Of a stretch of DNA of 39,033 nucleotides, positions 1-9,076 are shown one piece after another (within the stretch, counting starts at the first letter, position 1; each line of letters begins with the position of its first letter). The DNA comes from Candidatus Neomarinimicrobiota bacterium (GTDB lineage: Bacteria; Fidelibacterota; UBA8477; JABMPR01). Location: assembly GCA_016784545.1 (NCBI GenBank), contig JADHUM010000041.1:1-39033 (forward strand). Reading direction: 5' to 3'. A model generated the notes under the pieces. It made no database searches. It had not been told where the DNA came from and worked only from the letters and a program-made list of their open reading frames with translations. The translations under genes were made by a program, and so were the position numbers.

Positions 1-3000
1 TCTATCTTGATAATGTTACTTTCTCGGAACAGATTATTATTCCAGATCCCGGCCCATATGCTCCTGTTGATTTTGAAGTCGCAGGCAATGGTGCAGACTG
101 GGAATGGATAGTAGCTGAGGATGGTACGAATCCAGCGCTTGAAATTCTCGCTAACCCAGTGAGTGGTGGCATCAATACCACTGCAACCGTAGCCAAGTTC
201 ATAGCAGAACTAGCTGGACAACCCTGGGCTTTATTCCATTCAGAGGGTATTGGCGAGTTTACTTTTGATGCCACAAACTCTACTGTAAAGATCATGGTTA
301 ATAAGCCAGTCATCAGTAATGTAGGCCTCAAATTTGAAGGAGCTGGTCCTGTTTTAGAGCTTACGGTTCCCAATACACTTATAAATGAGTGGGAGGAATT
401 AACCTTCGATTTTTCAAGCCTCATCGGGAACACTTATAATAAAATAGTAGTTATTCCTGATTTTGATTTTACTCCAAGAGCTCAGGATAACATTGTCTAT
501 CTTGATAATGTTACTTTCTCAGAACAGATTATTTCAGATCCTGAGCCTATAGTTGCTGCACCCGCTCCCATACATGACGCTGCTGATGTCATGTCTATCT
601 ATAGTGGAACGTACACCAATCTGGCTGAGACCAACTTCAACCCCAACTGGGGACAGAGCACTACAGTCACCGTGGATGCTGATGTTGCGGGTACCAATAC
701 TATCCTGTATGAGACCCTGAACTATCAGGGTACCAACCTGGGTGGCGCTGATGGTGTCGATCAGGATGTCTCCGGTTATGATTATCTCCATGTTGATTTC
801 TGGACAGCCAACGCTCCAGCTCTGAACTTCTTTCTCATCAGCCGTACAACAGGTGAGCAAGCTTATTCCCTACCAATCACTGCTGGTGAATGGGTCAGTA
901 TGGATATTCCACTGACACACTATGCTGATCTTGGTCTCAGTCTGACTGACATCTATCAGTTCAAGGTAGATGGTGGTGATGGAGCCACTTCTGTATGGTT
1001 TGACAATTGGTATTTCTATACTGGAGAAGTAGTAAGTCCTACCCCACATGCTCCTATTGATTTTGAAGTCGCAGGCCATGGTGCTGACTGGGAATGGACA
1101 GTAACTGAAAATGGTACGAATCCAGCCCTGGAAATTCTCGCTAATCCCATGAGTGGTGGTATCAATACCTCTGCAACCGTAGCCGGGTTCACAGCAGAAC
1201 TAGCCGGACAACCCTGGGCTTTATTCCATTCAGAGGGTATTGGCGTATTTACTTTTGACGCTACAAACTCCACGGTAAAAATCATGGTTAATAAACCCGT
1301 GATCAGTAATGTAGGCCTCAAATTTGAAGGAATTGGTCCTGTTTTAGAGCTTACGGTTCCCAATACACTTATCAATGAGTGGGAGGAATTAACCTTCGAT
1401 TTTTCAAGCCTCATCGGGAATACTTATAATCGGATAGTAGTTATCCCTGATTTTGATTTTACTCCAAGAGCTCAGGATAACATTGTCTATCTTGATAATG
1501 TTACTTTCTCGGAACAGATTATTATTCCAGATCCCGGACCCTATGCTCCTATTGATTTTGAAGTCGGAGGCAATGGTGCGGACTGGACCTGGATAGTAGC
1601 TGAGGATGGTACGAATCCAGCCCTGGAAATTCTCGCTAATCCCATGAGTGGTGGTATCAATACCTCTGCAACCGTAGCCAAGTTCACAGCAGAACTAGCC
1701 GGACAACCCTGGGCTTTATTCCATTCAGAGGGTATTGGCGTGTTTACTTTTGATGCCACAAACTCCACAGTAAAAATGATGGTGAATAAGCCAGTGATCA
1801 GTAATGTAGGCCTCAAATTTGAAGGAATTGGTCCTGTTTTGGAGCTTACGGTTCCCAATACACTTATCAATGAGTGGGAGGAATTAACCTTCGATTTTTC
1901 AAGCCTCATCGGGAATACTTATAATCGAATTGTAGTTATCCCTGATTTTGATTTTACTCCAAGAGCCCAGGAGAACATTGTCTATCTTGATAATGTTACT
2001 TTCTCGGAACAAGTCCTACCTACAGTACCAACTGTAGCTGCACCAGCACCTATGCATGATGCTGCTGATGTCATGTCCATCTACAGCGAAGCTTACACCA
2101 ACCTGGCTGGAACCAACTTTAACCCCAACTGGGGTCAGAGCACGGTGGTCACAGTTGATGAAGTGGTTGCAGGCACGAACACCCTCAAGTATGAGAGCCT
2201 GAATTATCAGGGTACCAACCTGGGTGGTGCTGATGGTATCGATCAGGATGTCTCCGGTTATGATTATCTCCATGTTGATTTCTGGACAGCCAATGCTCCA
2301 GCTCTGAACTTCTTTCTCATCAGCCGTACAACAGGTGAGCAAGCCTTTGCCCTACCCATCACTCCAGGTGAATGGGTAAGTATGGAAATTCCACTGGCAC
2401 ACTATGTTGATCTTGGTCTTTCTCTGACTGACATCTTCCAGTTCAAGGTAGATGGTGGTGATGGTGCCACTTCTGTATGGTATGATAACTGGTACTTTTA
2501 CTCAGTGCCTCCTGTGGAACCATTGGATATTGCTGGTATCTGGGTCGTAGCTCCTGAAGCCGCAGCCCTCATGGTCGGTCCCAACCCCAATGATGGGAGC
2601 TGGTGGTCCAACTCAGCAGATGATGTTACGACAAGAGCTTGCTTTTTTGATGACAAATTTGTTTTCAATGAAGATGGCTCCTTTGCCAATGTCATGGATG
2701 GCGATACCTGGCTGGAAACCTGGCAGGGTGTTCAGGCTGATGGTTGTGGAGCTCCCATTGCTCCACATGATGGTTCCAATGCAGCCACATATGCATCTGA
2801 TGCAGGCGCAGGTACGGTTACGCTTAACGGTGTTGGTTCCTATCTGGGTATTCCCAAGGCTTTTAATGGCGGTGAATTAGGAAATCCAGCAGATGCCCCT
2901 GCATCCATCACATATGATGTGATGCTCTCGGATAACAATGAGACCATGACAGCGGTGCTCGATATCGGTGGTGGATACTGGACCTTCAAACTGGTTAAAT

Positions 3001-3299
3001 TTGATCCATCGGATGTTGTGGATAACGTGGTTCCAGATGATTTTGCACTCAAGCAAAACTATCCAAACCCATTCAATCCCTCTACTACGATACGCTACAG
3101 TTTGATTGAATCAGGACATGTTGTTCTTAAGCTATTCAATATCAGGGGTCAAGAAGTTACAACCCTTGTTAATGGGATGGCCAGTCCGGGTGAGTACGCA
3201 TATTACCTGGATGCAAGTGACCTTGCTGCTGGCACTTATTTGTATGCCATAACAGCAGGAAATCAGACCATTGTTAAAAAAATGGTGCTTATCAAATAA
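1..3299 (+). CDS. Modular glycan-binding surface protein with C-terminal sorting domain (5' partial)
   Basis: The reading frame is open from base 3, so the gene begins left of the window; the first in-frame GTG (159) lies inside a repeat module and is not the start. Visible order: tail of module A, A, B, A, A, B, a lipocalin-like domain (about 2524-3005) and a C-terminal sorting tail with NYPNPFNPSTTIRYSL ending in KKMVLIK. Module A (~165 aa) has a beta-sandwich look and ends in YLDNVTF; module B (~150 aa) ends in a DNWYFY strand. From memory, both modules and the lipocalin-like domain (with a WWSNSADDVTTRACFFDD stretch) occur in laminarin/beta-glucan-binding surface proteins and GH16 enzymes of marine Bacteroidetes. 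No catalytic domain is visible in this part, so it may be a binding protein or the tail of an enzyme. A strong terminator follows. Confidence 0.85.
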   Translation, partial: YLDNVTFSEQIIIPDPGPYAPVDFEVAGNGADWEWIVAEDGTNPALEILANPVSGGINTTATVAKFIAELAGQPWALFHSEGIGEFTFDATNSTVKIMVNKPVISNVGLKFEGAGPVLELTVPNTLINEWEELTFDFSSLIGNTYNKIVVIPDFDFTPRAQDNIVYLDNVTFSEQIISDPEPIVAAPAPIHDAADVMSIYSGTYTNLAETNFNPNWGQSTTVTVDADVAGTNTILYETLNYQGTNLGGADGVDQDVSGYDYLHVDFWTANAPALNFFLISRTTGEQAYSLPITAGEWVSMDIPLTHYADLGLSLTDIYQFKVDGGDGATSVWFDNWYFYTGEVVSPTPHAPIDFEVAGHGADWEWTVTENGTNPALEILANPMSGGINTSATVAGFTAELAGQPWALFHSEGIGVFTFDATNSTVKIMVNKPVISNVGLKFEGIGPVLELTVPNTLINEWEELTFDFSSLIGNTYNRIVVIPDFDFTPRAQDNIVYLDNVTFSEQIIIPDPGPYAPIDFEVGGNGADWTWIVAEDGTNPALEILANPMSGGINTSATVAKFTAELAGQPWALFHSEGIGVFTFDATNSTVKMMVNKPVISNVGLKFEGIGPVLELTVPNTLINEWEELTFDFSSLIGNTYNRIVVIPDFDFTPRAQENIVYLDNVTFSEQVLPTVPTVAAPAPMHDAADVMSIYSEAYTNLAGTNFNPNWGQSTVVTVDEVVAGTNTLKYESLNYQGTNLGGADGIDQDVSGYDYLHVDFWTANAPALNFFLISRTTGEQAFALPITPGEWVSMEIPLAHYVDLGLSLTDIFQFKVDGGDGATSVWYDNWYFYSVPPVEPLDIAGIWVVAPEAAALMVGPNPNDGSWWSNSADDVTTRACFFDDKFVFNEDGSFANVMDGDTWLETWQGVQADGCGAPIAPHDGSNAATYASDAGAGTVTLNGVGSYLGIPKAFNGGELGNPADAPASITYDVMLSDNNETMTAVLDIGGGYWTFKLVKFDPSDVVDNVVPDDFALKQNYPNPFNPSTTIRYSLIESGHVVLKLFNIRGQEVTTLVNGMASPGEYAYYLDASDLAAGTYLYAITAGNQTIVKKMVLIK
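63..2012 (+). repeat. Module A tandem/interspersed protein repeat (~495 bp unit, 3 full copies plus a tail)
   Basis: Full copies start at PVDFEV/PIDFEV codons at about 63, 1053 and 1548 and end near 534, 1529 and 2012. Another copy's tail is at bases 3-38. Spacing between the second and third copies is 495 bp (165 codons). Copies are nearly identical at DNA level, including many third positions, which indicates recent duplication or gene conversion. Confidence 0.9.
561..2502 (+). repeat. Module B protein repeat (2 copies)
   Basis: Copies run about 561-1020 and 2043-2502. Both encode PAP(I/M)HDAADVMSIYS at the start and GATSVW(F/Y)DNWYFY at the end. DNA identity is highest in the central part (GVDQDVSGYDYLHVDF). 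Module B alternates with module A inside the same CDS. Confidence 0.88.
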
Positions 3300-3330
3300 G
3301 TCAATATCTGAAATATTCAGATTGAGTACT

Positions 3331-3364
3331 AACAGCCCCCCAGCTATCTGGGGGGCTGTTTTAC
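3331..3364 (+). terminator. Rho-independent terminator of the glycan-binding protein gene
   Basis: A perfect 13-bp stem (3331-3343 with 3348-3360, arm AACAGCCCCCCAG, loop CTAT) runs into a T-rich stretch 32 bases after the stop codon. Confidence 0.93.
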
Positions 3365-3384
3365 TTTGAGGTTGAGCCTGACTG

Positions 3385-3413
3385 CCAGTTCGTAGCAGGG
3401 AGAGCGAAGATGG
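3385..3413 (+). repeat. Intergenic hairpin repeat with GTA/GAA internal loop (copy a)
   Basis: GTA (3392-3394) faces GAA (3406-3408), flanked by G395-C405/C396-G404 inside and C391-G409/T390-A410 plus CCA/TGG outside, with a two-base bulge. Same layout as the copies at 26260, 26604 and 33816, but with the weakest inner stem. Confidence 0.5.
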
Positions 3414-3698
3414 AACATCAATAGGCATTTTGACCCATTATTGGGGAGCTCGATTCAGTTTAAATGGACGAGGTCTCTACAAAAGTGAAAATATTTGTCA
3501 ATATGCAATAAATACTTTACTTTCTTCTCGTAATTAATCTACGATTCGACCTCGATCTGTATCATCTGAAACTCCCCCTTCCTGTTTTTTAATCTAGGTA
3601 GATTGATACTTCATTCAATTGATCTTAAGTATATTTGAGGCCGCTCGACAATAATATTTTACTGATAAATAATAACATCTGATTGAGAGATTTGATCA

Positions 3699-4577
3699 AT
3701 GAGGCATTTAATTTTCGGCGCACAATATATAATTACTCATCATCTCTTTAATAGGAACAGACCTCTGATCTGTGGGATAACGGTTACAAACAAGTGCAAT
3801 CTAAGTTGTCGACACTGCCGCATACCTGATCGAGGAGCACGACATATCAGTTTTAATGAAGCGCTTACCGCAATGGAAGCTTTTTATCGTGAGGGAGGTC
3901 GTACTCTATATTTACAAGGAGGAGAGCCCTATATCTGGCGTGATGGAGAATATGGTCTTGAAGATCTCGTTGAGTACTCTCGCAGGATCGGCTATTTAGC
4001 CATCATCATTTATACAAATGGCACCATTCCCCTGGAGACAGAGGCTGACACAGTTTTTATTAGTATTGATGGACTCGCAGAAACACACGACAATCTGAGA
4101 GGGAAGACCTTTAATCGCATTTTGAAAAATATCAATGAATCATCACACCCTTCGCTTTATATAAATTTTACGATAAACAATTATAATAAAAACGAGATAG
4201 AGGAATTCTGTAAATACATCAATGACGTCGAATCGATCAAAGGCATATTTTTCTATTTTCATACACCCTACTATGGATATGACGATTTATACATTCAGCC
4301 AGCAGAAAGGAATAGAATAATACAGGGCCTGTTATCGTATAAGAAGAATTATAAAATATTAAACTCGCGTGCCGGTCTAAGTTCGGCCTTAAAAAATACC
4401 TGGAAACGGCCTTTGAATAACTGTCACATCTACGAAAAAGGCGTTACGTATAAATGTTGTAGATATTCTGGGAATCCAGAGTTGTGCGAGAACTGTGGAT
4501 ACTTAAGCTATGCTGAGATAGATCAAACTTTAAAATTGAAACCGTCAGCAATAATTAATGCCCTTAAATATTTTTAA
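3699..4577 (+). CDS. Radical SAM protein with C-terminal cysteine cluster (SPASM/twitch-like)
   Basis: 292 aa. The N-terminal half has the radical-SAM cluster motif CNLSCRHC (Cys33, Cys37, Cys40) and the SAM-binding GGEP motif (74-77). The C-terminus carries five cysteines in the pattern C-x10-CC-x8-C-x2-C, which suggests an auxiliary Fe-S cluster of SPASM or half-size twitch type. The reaction cannot be read from sequence; relatives modify peptides, cofactors or lipids. Codons are more AT-rich (many ATA, AGA, AAA) than in flanking genes, which hints at separate ancestry. The ATG at 3699 precedes a short N-terminal extension before the motif and has only a weak ribosome site. A second radical-SAM gene follows 53 bases later on the same strand. 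Confidence 0.85.
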   Translation: MRHLIFGAQYIITHHLFNRNRPLICGITVTNKCNLSCRHCRIPDRGARHISFNEALTAMEAFYREGGRTLYLQGGEPYIWRDGEYGLEDLVEYSRRIGYLAIIIYTNGTIPLETEADTVFISIDGLAETHDNLRGKTFNRILKNINESSHPSLYINFTINNYNKNEIEEFCKYINDVESIKGIFFYFHTPYYGYDDLYIQPAERNRIIQGLLSYKKNYKILNSRAGLSSALKNTWKRPLNNCHIYEKGVTYKCCRYSGNPELCENCGYLSYAEIDQTLKLKPSAIINALKYF

Positions 4578-4584
4578 TTGTAAA

Positions 4585-4638
4585 ATGAAAATCAACTACA
4601 TCCTCTGGTCTATACTGGGTAATCGTCCCCATGATTGA
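4585..4638 (+). CDS. Candidate 17-aa peptide or remnant between two radical-SAM genes
   Basis: ATG at 4585 opens MKINYILWSILGNRPHD, ending in TGA at 4636-4638, which overlaps the start of the next gene. No good ribosome site is seen. The peptide could be a leader, a RiPP-like precursor, a chance frame, or the surviving 5' end of another radical-SAM gene, since '...NRP' also precedes the cluster motif in the gene at 3699. Confidence 0.22.
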   Translation: MKINYILWSILGNRPHD

Positions 4639-5926
4639 GAATCTGGTCAGAAGCACTTTCAGCAGGTTAATCACCAAACAGAGTAATCTTACCCTTAAGT
4701 CAACAGTCCCCTCAACAAGGGAGCTTAAAAGTAAATTCGAATCGTTATCTGACCTTGGAATCTACCTTCACATTCCATTTTGTGACCGCATTTGCCCATA
4801 CTGTCCCTATAATAAAGAGATCTACCATTCTGACATCGCTAAGCAGTATACAATCGCCGTGATGAAGGAAATTGCTTTCTATTCTGAGATGGTCGGGGAT
4901 ATGCCAATAAGCTCTTTTTATATCGGCGGTGGTACCCCCACAACCATGCTGCATAATGGCATCAAAGATATCATCTCCTACATCTATGATCATTTTAACA
5001 TGCAATGTTCAATTCACATGGAAAGTCACCCTACCCACTTAAGCAATGACAATCTTGACGCGATTCAGGCTATGGGTATAACCAACCTGAGTATTGGTGT
5101 AGAATCACTACAGGACAGGCATTTGAGCGTTCTAAAGAGACCCTATACAACTGAGCAAATAATAAATATAATCAATAGGGTTGTTGACAGAGGCTTTGAT
5201 TGTGTGAATGTGGATTTCATGTTTGCATTACCAACCCAAACCTTAGAGGAGGTCAGGCAGGCTGGGCGAATGCTGGTTGATATGGGAGTTGATCAGATAG
5301 CTGCCTATCCACTTTTCAAATTTCCTTACACAAAAATGGGGAGTGATGGCACGGAGAGTGTCTTCAAGCTGTCTACTTTGTTGCATAGAAGAAAGATGCT
5401 CAAGATTCTTGAGGAAATCTTTTATAATGCGGATTTTAGAAGATCATCTGTATGGGCATTTACAAAACAGGGGATTCCCAAGTATTGTTCAGTAACGGTA
5501 CCTTTATACATAGGATTTGGGGCAAGTGGCGGAAGCTATTTAAAGGATATCTTTTACTTAAACACATTCAGTGCCAAAGAATATATCGAAGCATTTGAAA
5601 AGGGTAAACCAGCCATCGCGTTGTCTCTTGAGCTGTCAAGGGAGGTGCAGATGGCCGGTTGGTTGTATTGGCGTATTTACGAGACCCAGTTTAATAAAGG
5701 AGACTTCAAGGATCGGTTTGGTGTAGATTTTGATCGTATTTATGGAAGATATATGAGACTTTTGGCAATCATGGGTTTCCTAAACGATGATGGTAAGCAA
5801 ATCATACTTACAGACCGGGGCAGTTATTGGATGCATGCTTTTGAGGATCTGTTTTCAATCGACTATATCAGTACCCTATGGGGCACCTCAAAACAGGAAC
5901 CATGGCCAAAGAAAGTGGTTCTATAA
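4631..5926 (+). CDS. HemN/HemW-like radical SAM protein
   Basis: 431 aa. Signature features of the coproporphyrinogen-oxidase-like family are present: HIPFC followed by CDRICPYC (Cys51, Cys55, Cys58), GGGTP (99-103), and a TNLSIGVESLQD stretch. The C-terminal ~130 residues resemble the HemN_C winged region. HemW (heme chaperone) normally has F or S after the CxYC; here it is CPYCPYNK, and an extra ~40-residue N-terminal segment is present, so I do not call it hemW. Members of this superfamily also include methylases and cyclopropanases. It follows the radical-SAM gene at 3699 on the same strand and is probably co-transcribed. It converges with the permease gene ending at 6028. Confidence 0.82.
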   Translation: MIENLVRSTFSRLITKQSNLTLKSTVPSTRELKSKFESLSDLGIYLHIPFCDRICPYCPYNKEIYHSDIAKQYTIAVMKEIAFYSEMVGDMPISSFYIGGGTPTTMLHNGIKDIISYIYDHFNMQCSIHMESHPTHLSNDNLDAIQAMGITNLSIGVESLQDRHLSVLKRPYTTEQIINIINRVVDRGFDCVNVDFMFALPTQTLEEVRQAGRMLVDMGVDQIAAYPLFKFPYTKMGSDGTESVFKLSTLLHRRKMLKILEEIFYNADFRRSSVWAFTKQGIPKYCSVTVPLYIGFGASGGSYLKDIFYLNTFSAKEYIEAFEKGKPAIALSLELSREVQMAGWLYWRIYETQFNKGDFKDRFGVDFDRIYGRYMRLLAIMGFLNDDGKQIILTDRGSYWMHAFEDLFSIDYISTLWGTSKQEPWPKKVVL

Positions 5927-6027
5927 TTTTAGCCCCGCTTCTCAATCTATCGGGATAAATATTCCGTCTGCTAAGCTATACCCTCGGAGACTTTTAAATA
6001 TCGAATATCTGAATTTCGAGTGGATGG

Positions 6028-6843
6028 CTACTCTTTTACACTGCCTAACATGATTCCCTCAATATAGAACCGTTGTAAAGCCAAAAAGACAATGATAACC
6101 GGCAATACTGTAATCACGGCCCCGGCCATCATCAATTCTGTGTCTTGAGCATGCTCACCTGAAAGATTTGCCATTGCTACAGGAAGGGTATACATGTTCT
6201 CACGTGTCATGATAATGAGAGGCCACATAAAATCATTCCAGGTACCCATGAAAGTAAATAGTCCCAGGGTAACCAGGATTGGCTTTGCCAGCGGTAGAAC
6301 AATTTTCCAATAAATTTGAAAATCGCTGGCACCATCCAAACGAGCTGCCTCAATGAGAGAGTCCGGCAGTGAGGTGATATACTGTCGGATTAGGAAGATG
6401 CCAAAAATACTGGCCATTCCCGGAATAATTACTCCGAGATAGCTGTTAATCAATCCCAACTGATTCATCATCAGAAACAGGGGCAACATGGTTACCTGAG
6501 CCGGGATGATCATCGCCGCCAACAGTAGTTTGAACAGACTCTCCTTACCAGGAAAATGGAATTTGGCGAAGGCGAAACCAGCCATGGAATTCACCAGGAG
6601 AGAAAGCGCTGTGATGCTGGCAGAGAGGATCAGACTGTTGAGAAAGTAGCGTACGATATTCATCGATATAAACAAACGCAGATAATGTTCCAGGCTAAAA
6701 GACTCTGGAATGAGGTGGGGCGGGAACTGGTTGGCCTCCCCTTGCTGCATGAAAGAAGCTGAAACCATCCAGACGAAGGGAATCAATGTCATCAGGGCAA
6801 CGGTAACAGCGAGTATGTGTATCAGAATTTTATTCCCGTTCAT
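6028..6843 (-). CDS. ABC sugar transporter permease, MalG type
   Basis: 271 aa with six predicted membrane helices. The EAA loop is EAARLDGASDFQIYWKIVLP, the site where the ATPase docks in carbohydrate-uptake (CUT1) importers. With the partner permease and binding protein just upstream it forms an inner-membrane oligosaccharide importer. The ATG at 6843 is 3 bases after the upstream permease's stop codon, so the genes are translationally linked. It is the last gene of the long minus-strand cluster. No ATPase gene (MsmK/MalK type) is in the window, so a shared one elsewhere is expected. No clear terminator is visible between this gene and the convergent radical-SAM gene. Confidence 0.93.
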   Translation of the reverse strand: MNGNKILIHILAVTVALMTLIPFVWMVSASFMQQGEANQFPPHLIPESFSLEHYLRLFISMNIVRYFLNSLILSASITALSLLVNSMAGFAFAKFHFPGKESLFKLLLAAMIIPAQVTMLPLFLMMNQLGLINSYLGVIIPGMASIFGIFLIRQYITSLPDSLIEAARLDGASDFQIYWKIVLPLAKPILVTLGLFTFMGTWNDFMWPLIIMTRENMYTLPVAMANLSGEHAQDTELMMAGAVITVLPVIIVFLALQRFYIEGIMLGSVKE

Positions 6844-6846
6844 GCT

Positions 6847-7761
6847 CTACACTCCACTGTACTGTTTTTGGACGCGCAGCTGGACAAGGGTTGCTATAAA
6901 AAGTATGAGGAATAAAACAAAGGCCAGGGCAGCTGAATAGCCCATTCGCCACCAGCGAAAACCCTCCTGATACATGAGGAGAACAATACTTAGCGTAGCA
7001 TTCATAGGGCCACCCTGGGTCATAACATAGGGTTCTGCAAAGAGCTGGAAATACCCAATGATGGTAATTATGGATACGAAAACTGTTGTTGGCATAAGCA
7101 TGGGAAGCGTGATGTGGAGTAATTCCTGCCATTTCCCTGCACCATCTATCCGGGCAGATTCATAGAGTTCAGGGGGAATATTCTGTAAACCGGCAATAAA
7201 GATAATCATGTTGTAACCAAAATTCTTCCATACCGCCATGATAATGAGTGCCGGCATGGCCCATTTTGGATTCCCCAACCAATCAACAGTGCCAACACCT
7301 ATGAGGCTCAAAAGATAATTCACTAAACCAAACGAGGGATGATAGATGTAACGCCATACAACAGCCACGGCGACCAGCGTGGTAACAACCGGGAGGAAAT
7401 AAGCCAGTCTGAACAGGGACATGAAGCGAATAAGCTTGGAATTAAGCAGCAAAGCCGTGGCAAGAGAAAACATTAGGGATAGAGGTACGCCAATGAACAC
7501 AAAATAGAGTGTGTTGCGCATGGCTTTCCAGAAAAGCGGATCGCTTAATAAATTTTTATAATTTTCCAGTCCTACAAATCGTGCATTAGAGCTATCTGCC
7601 AGGGAATAAATATCAAAATCGGTGAAACTCATCAGGAATGACGCTACCACTGGAATAAAGAAAAAAACAGCAATGAGTGAGAGTGCTGGTGCAAGAAATA
7701 GAGCAGGACTCATCCAGACCTTGAAAAAGGGCTTTATTTTCATATGCTTTTTTAGTTCCAT
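6847..7761 (-). CDS. ABC sugar transporter permease, MalF type
   Basis: 304 aa from ATG 7761. It has six membrane helices and the EAA loop ESARIDGAGKWQELLHITLP. A TTG lies one codon upstream and a second ATG at 7743 (MKIKPFF) is equally possible, as none has a clear ribosome site. The gene starts about 10 bases after the binding-protein stop and is followed by the MalG-type permease. Length and topology are typical of CUT1 partners without the long extra domain of enterobacterial MalF. Confidence 0.92.
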   Translation of the reverse strand: MELKKHMKIKPFFKVWMSPALFLAPALSLIAVFFFIPVVASFLMSFTDFDIYSLADSSNARFVGLENYKNLLSDPLFWKAMRNTLYFVFIGVPLSLMFSLATALLLNSKLIRFMSLFRLAYFLPVVTTLVAVAVVWRYIYHPSFGLVNYLLSLIGVGTVDWLGNPKWAMPALIIMAVWKNFGYNMIIFIAGLQNIPPELYESARIDGAGKWQELLHITLPMLMPTTVFVSIITIIGYFQLFAEPYVMTQGGPMNATLSIVLLMYQEGFRWWRMGYSAALAFVLFLILFIATLVQLRVQKQYSGV

Positions 7762-7770
7762 CAATTTTGT

Positions 7771-9015
7771 CTAATCACGTGATAATAACCAGCGACGCTT
7801 CTCAAGAATTTTATTTACATCCTGATCCAGAAGCTCCATGGCTTCTTTGGATGTCCATTGTCCAAAAACCACATACTCCAGATACTGCTGAAGTTTCATG
7901 GCTATCTGCTCCCACTCTGGTACTTGGGGGGTCTTTTTTACTGATTCAAGTTGATGAAAAAAAGCTGCTGTTGGTCTCTTCCCCGACAACTCCAGGGAGG
8001 TCCAGCTTTCCACACGAGCTGGCAGATCACCTGTTTGGGCATAGAATTCGGATTGCACATCAGGTTGCGATAGATATTCGATCCAATCCCAGGCCAGATC
8101 TTTGTGCTTGGAGGAACGGAAAACTACCAAGGACGAACCACCAGCTAAAGAGAGTCCGGGATAATCTTCAACCCTGATGGCTGGCAAGGGGGCCGTGTCC
8201 CAGTCATCCTGCATCTGGGTTGGCAGTCTGAGTGTCATTTCTCCAATATTCCAGGGGCCGCTGATATACATTGCGAAGGTGTTTTCCTGGAAACCCTGAT
8301 AAACGTTATTCACCTCTGTCATCCCTTTTGGTGCAAGTCCCTCCTGGAAGAATCGATCATAGATTTCAAGGCCCCGCAAGAATTCCGCACCTGAGAAAGT
8401 GCCATAGCTAGCTCTCTCCTTAAGAATTTCAGAACCCTGTTGCATCCCTAGAAAAATGGGTACCACCCATTCATTCAAGGGAAGGAATATTCCATATTTG
8501 GAATGCCCGTCTTTGACCAGTAGTCGGGATATCTCCAGCATATCTTCCCAGGTTTGTGGAGGTTTTTCCCAGCCTATTTTGTCAAGGAGATCACGTCGAT
8601 AAAAAAGGACGCGAGTATCAACATACCAGGGAATCCCATAGAGTTTTTCCTCAATCCTGTTGGTTTCCCAGATACCTGGAAAATAGGAATCTGACGAGAT
8701 CATATTCGATGAATCCACTGAATTGTCCAACGCTTCAAGGGCATTGAGCACTACAAATTCTGGGATCCAGGTGTTGCCCAATTGACAGATATCCGGCAAA
8801 GAATTACCGGCATAGGCGGTGAGGAGTTTCTCATGAGCTGCGGTCCAGGGAATGTTCTGGACCACCACGTGAACACCAGGATTTTCTGCTTCAAATCCTG
8901 CTACAAACTGACGAACGCTATTGCCCTCTGCGCCAAATGCCCAGAAATCCAGGTTGATGATTTTTGCATCGCCACTGTTACTGCAGCTTGATACAAGCAC
9001 CAAGGCCAGTATCAA
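7771..9015 (-). CDS. ABC transporter sugar-binding lipoprotein (family 1 SBP), start region disrupted
   Basis: About 414 aa from the first usable start, a TTG at 9015. The body is a typical extracellular solute-binding protein family 1: LDFWAFGAEGNSVRQFVAGF near the N-terminus, then SPGP-like 'YISGPWNIGEMT' and 'LAGGSSLVVFRSSKHKDLAWDWIEYL'. A lipobox (LVSSC) lies at residues 7-11. With the TTG start the signal peptide has no positive N-region. Upstream codons in the same frame continue the signal (RVNNPRQFANKLFCSLILAL) but contain no ATG/GTG/TTG before a stop. An ATG at 9080-9078 overlaps the upstream stop codon (ATGA) but is one base out of frame and reaches TAA after six codons. One missing base between 9078 and 9063 would give a normal lipoprotein N-terminus. 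Confidence 0.88.
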   Translation of the reverse strand: MILALVLVSSCSNSGDAKIINLDFWAFGAEGNSVRQFVAGFEAENPGVHVVVQNIPWTAAHEKLLTAYAGNSLPDICQLGNTWIPEFVVLNALEALDNSVDSSNMISSDSYFPGIWETNRIEEKLYGIPWYVDTRVLFYRRDLLDKIGWEKPPQTWEDMLEISRLLVKDGHSKYGIFLPLNEWVVPIFLGMQQGSEILKERASYGTFSGAEFLRGLEIYDRFFQEGLAPKGMTEVNNVYQGFQENTFAMYISGPWNIGEMTLRLPTQMQDDWDTAPLPAIRVEDYPGLSLAGGSSLVVFRSSKHKDLAWDWIEYLSQPDVQSEFYAQTGDLPARVESWTSLELSGKRPTAAFFHQLESVKKTPQVPEWEQIAMKLQQYLEYVVFGQWTSKEAMELLDQDVNKILEKRRWLLSRD

Positions 9016-9076
9016 GCTGCAGAACAGCTTATTGGCAAACTGACGTGGATTATTGACCCTTATGATACACCTGCTC

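Larger units (their letters stand above)
3300..3698. other. Intergenic region between surface protein and radical-SAM genes
   Basis: This 399-bp stretch holds the terminator (3331-3364), a GTA/GAA hairpin repeat (3385-3413) and then AT-rich DNA leading to the radical-SAM gene at 3699. I see no convincing coding frame and no clear -35/-10 pair in it. Confidence 0.6.

Noticed and set aside
2-2342. Several 100-143-codon open frames on the minus strand opposite modules A and B
   Set aside because: They recur exactly where the modules repeat and are antisense shadows of the well-supported plus-strand protein.
4631-5926. Calling the second radical-SAM gene hemW or hemN
   Set aside because: Core motifs fit the superfamily, but the N-terminal extension, the CPYCPYNK variant and the context do not support heme biosynthesis.
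5927-6027. Bidirectional terminator between the radical-SAM gene and the permease gene
   Set aside because: Only short imperfect arms (CCCG/CGGG) without a T-run were found.
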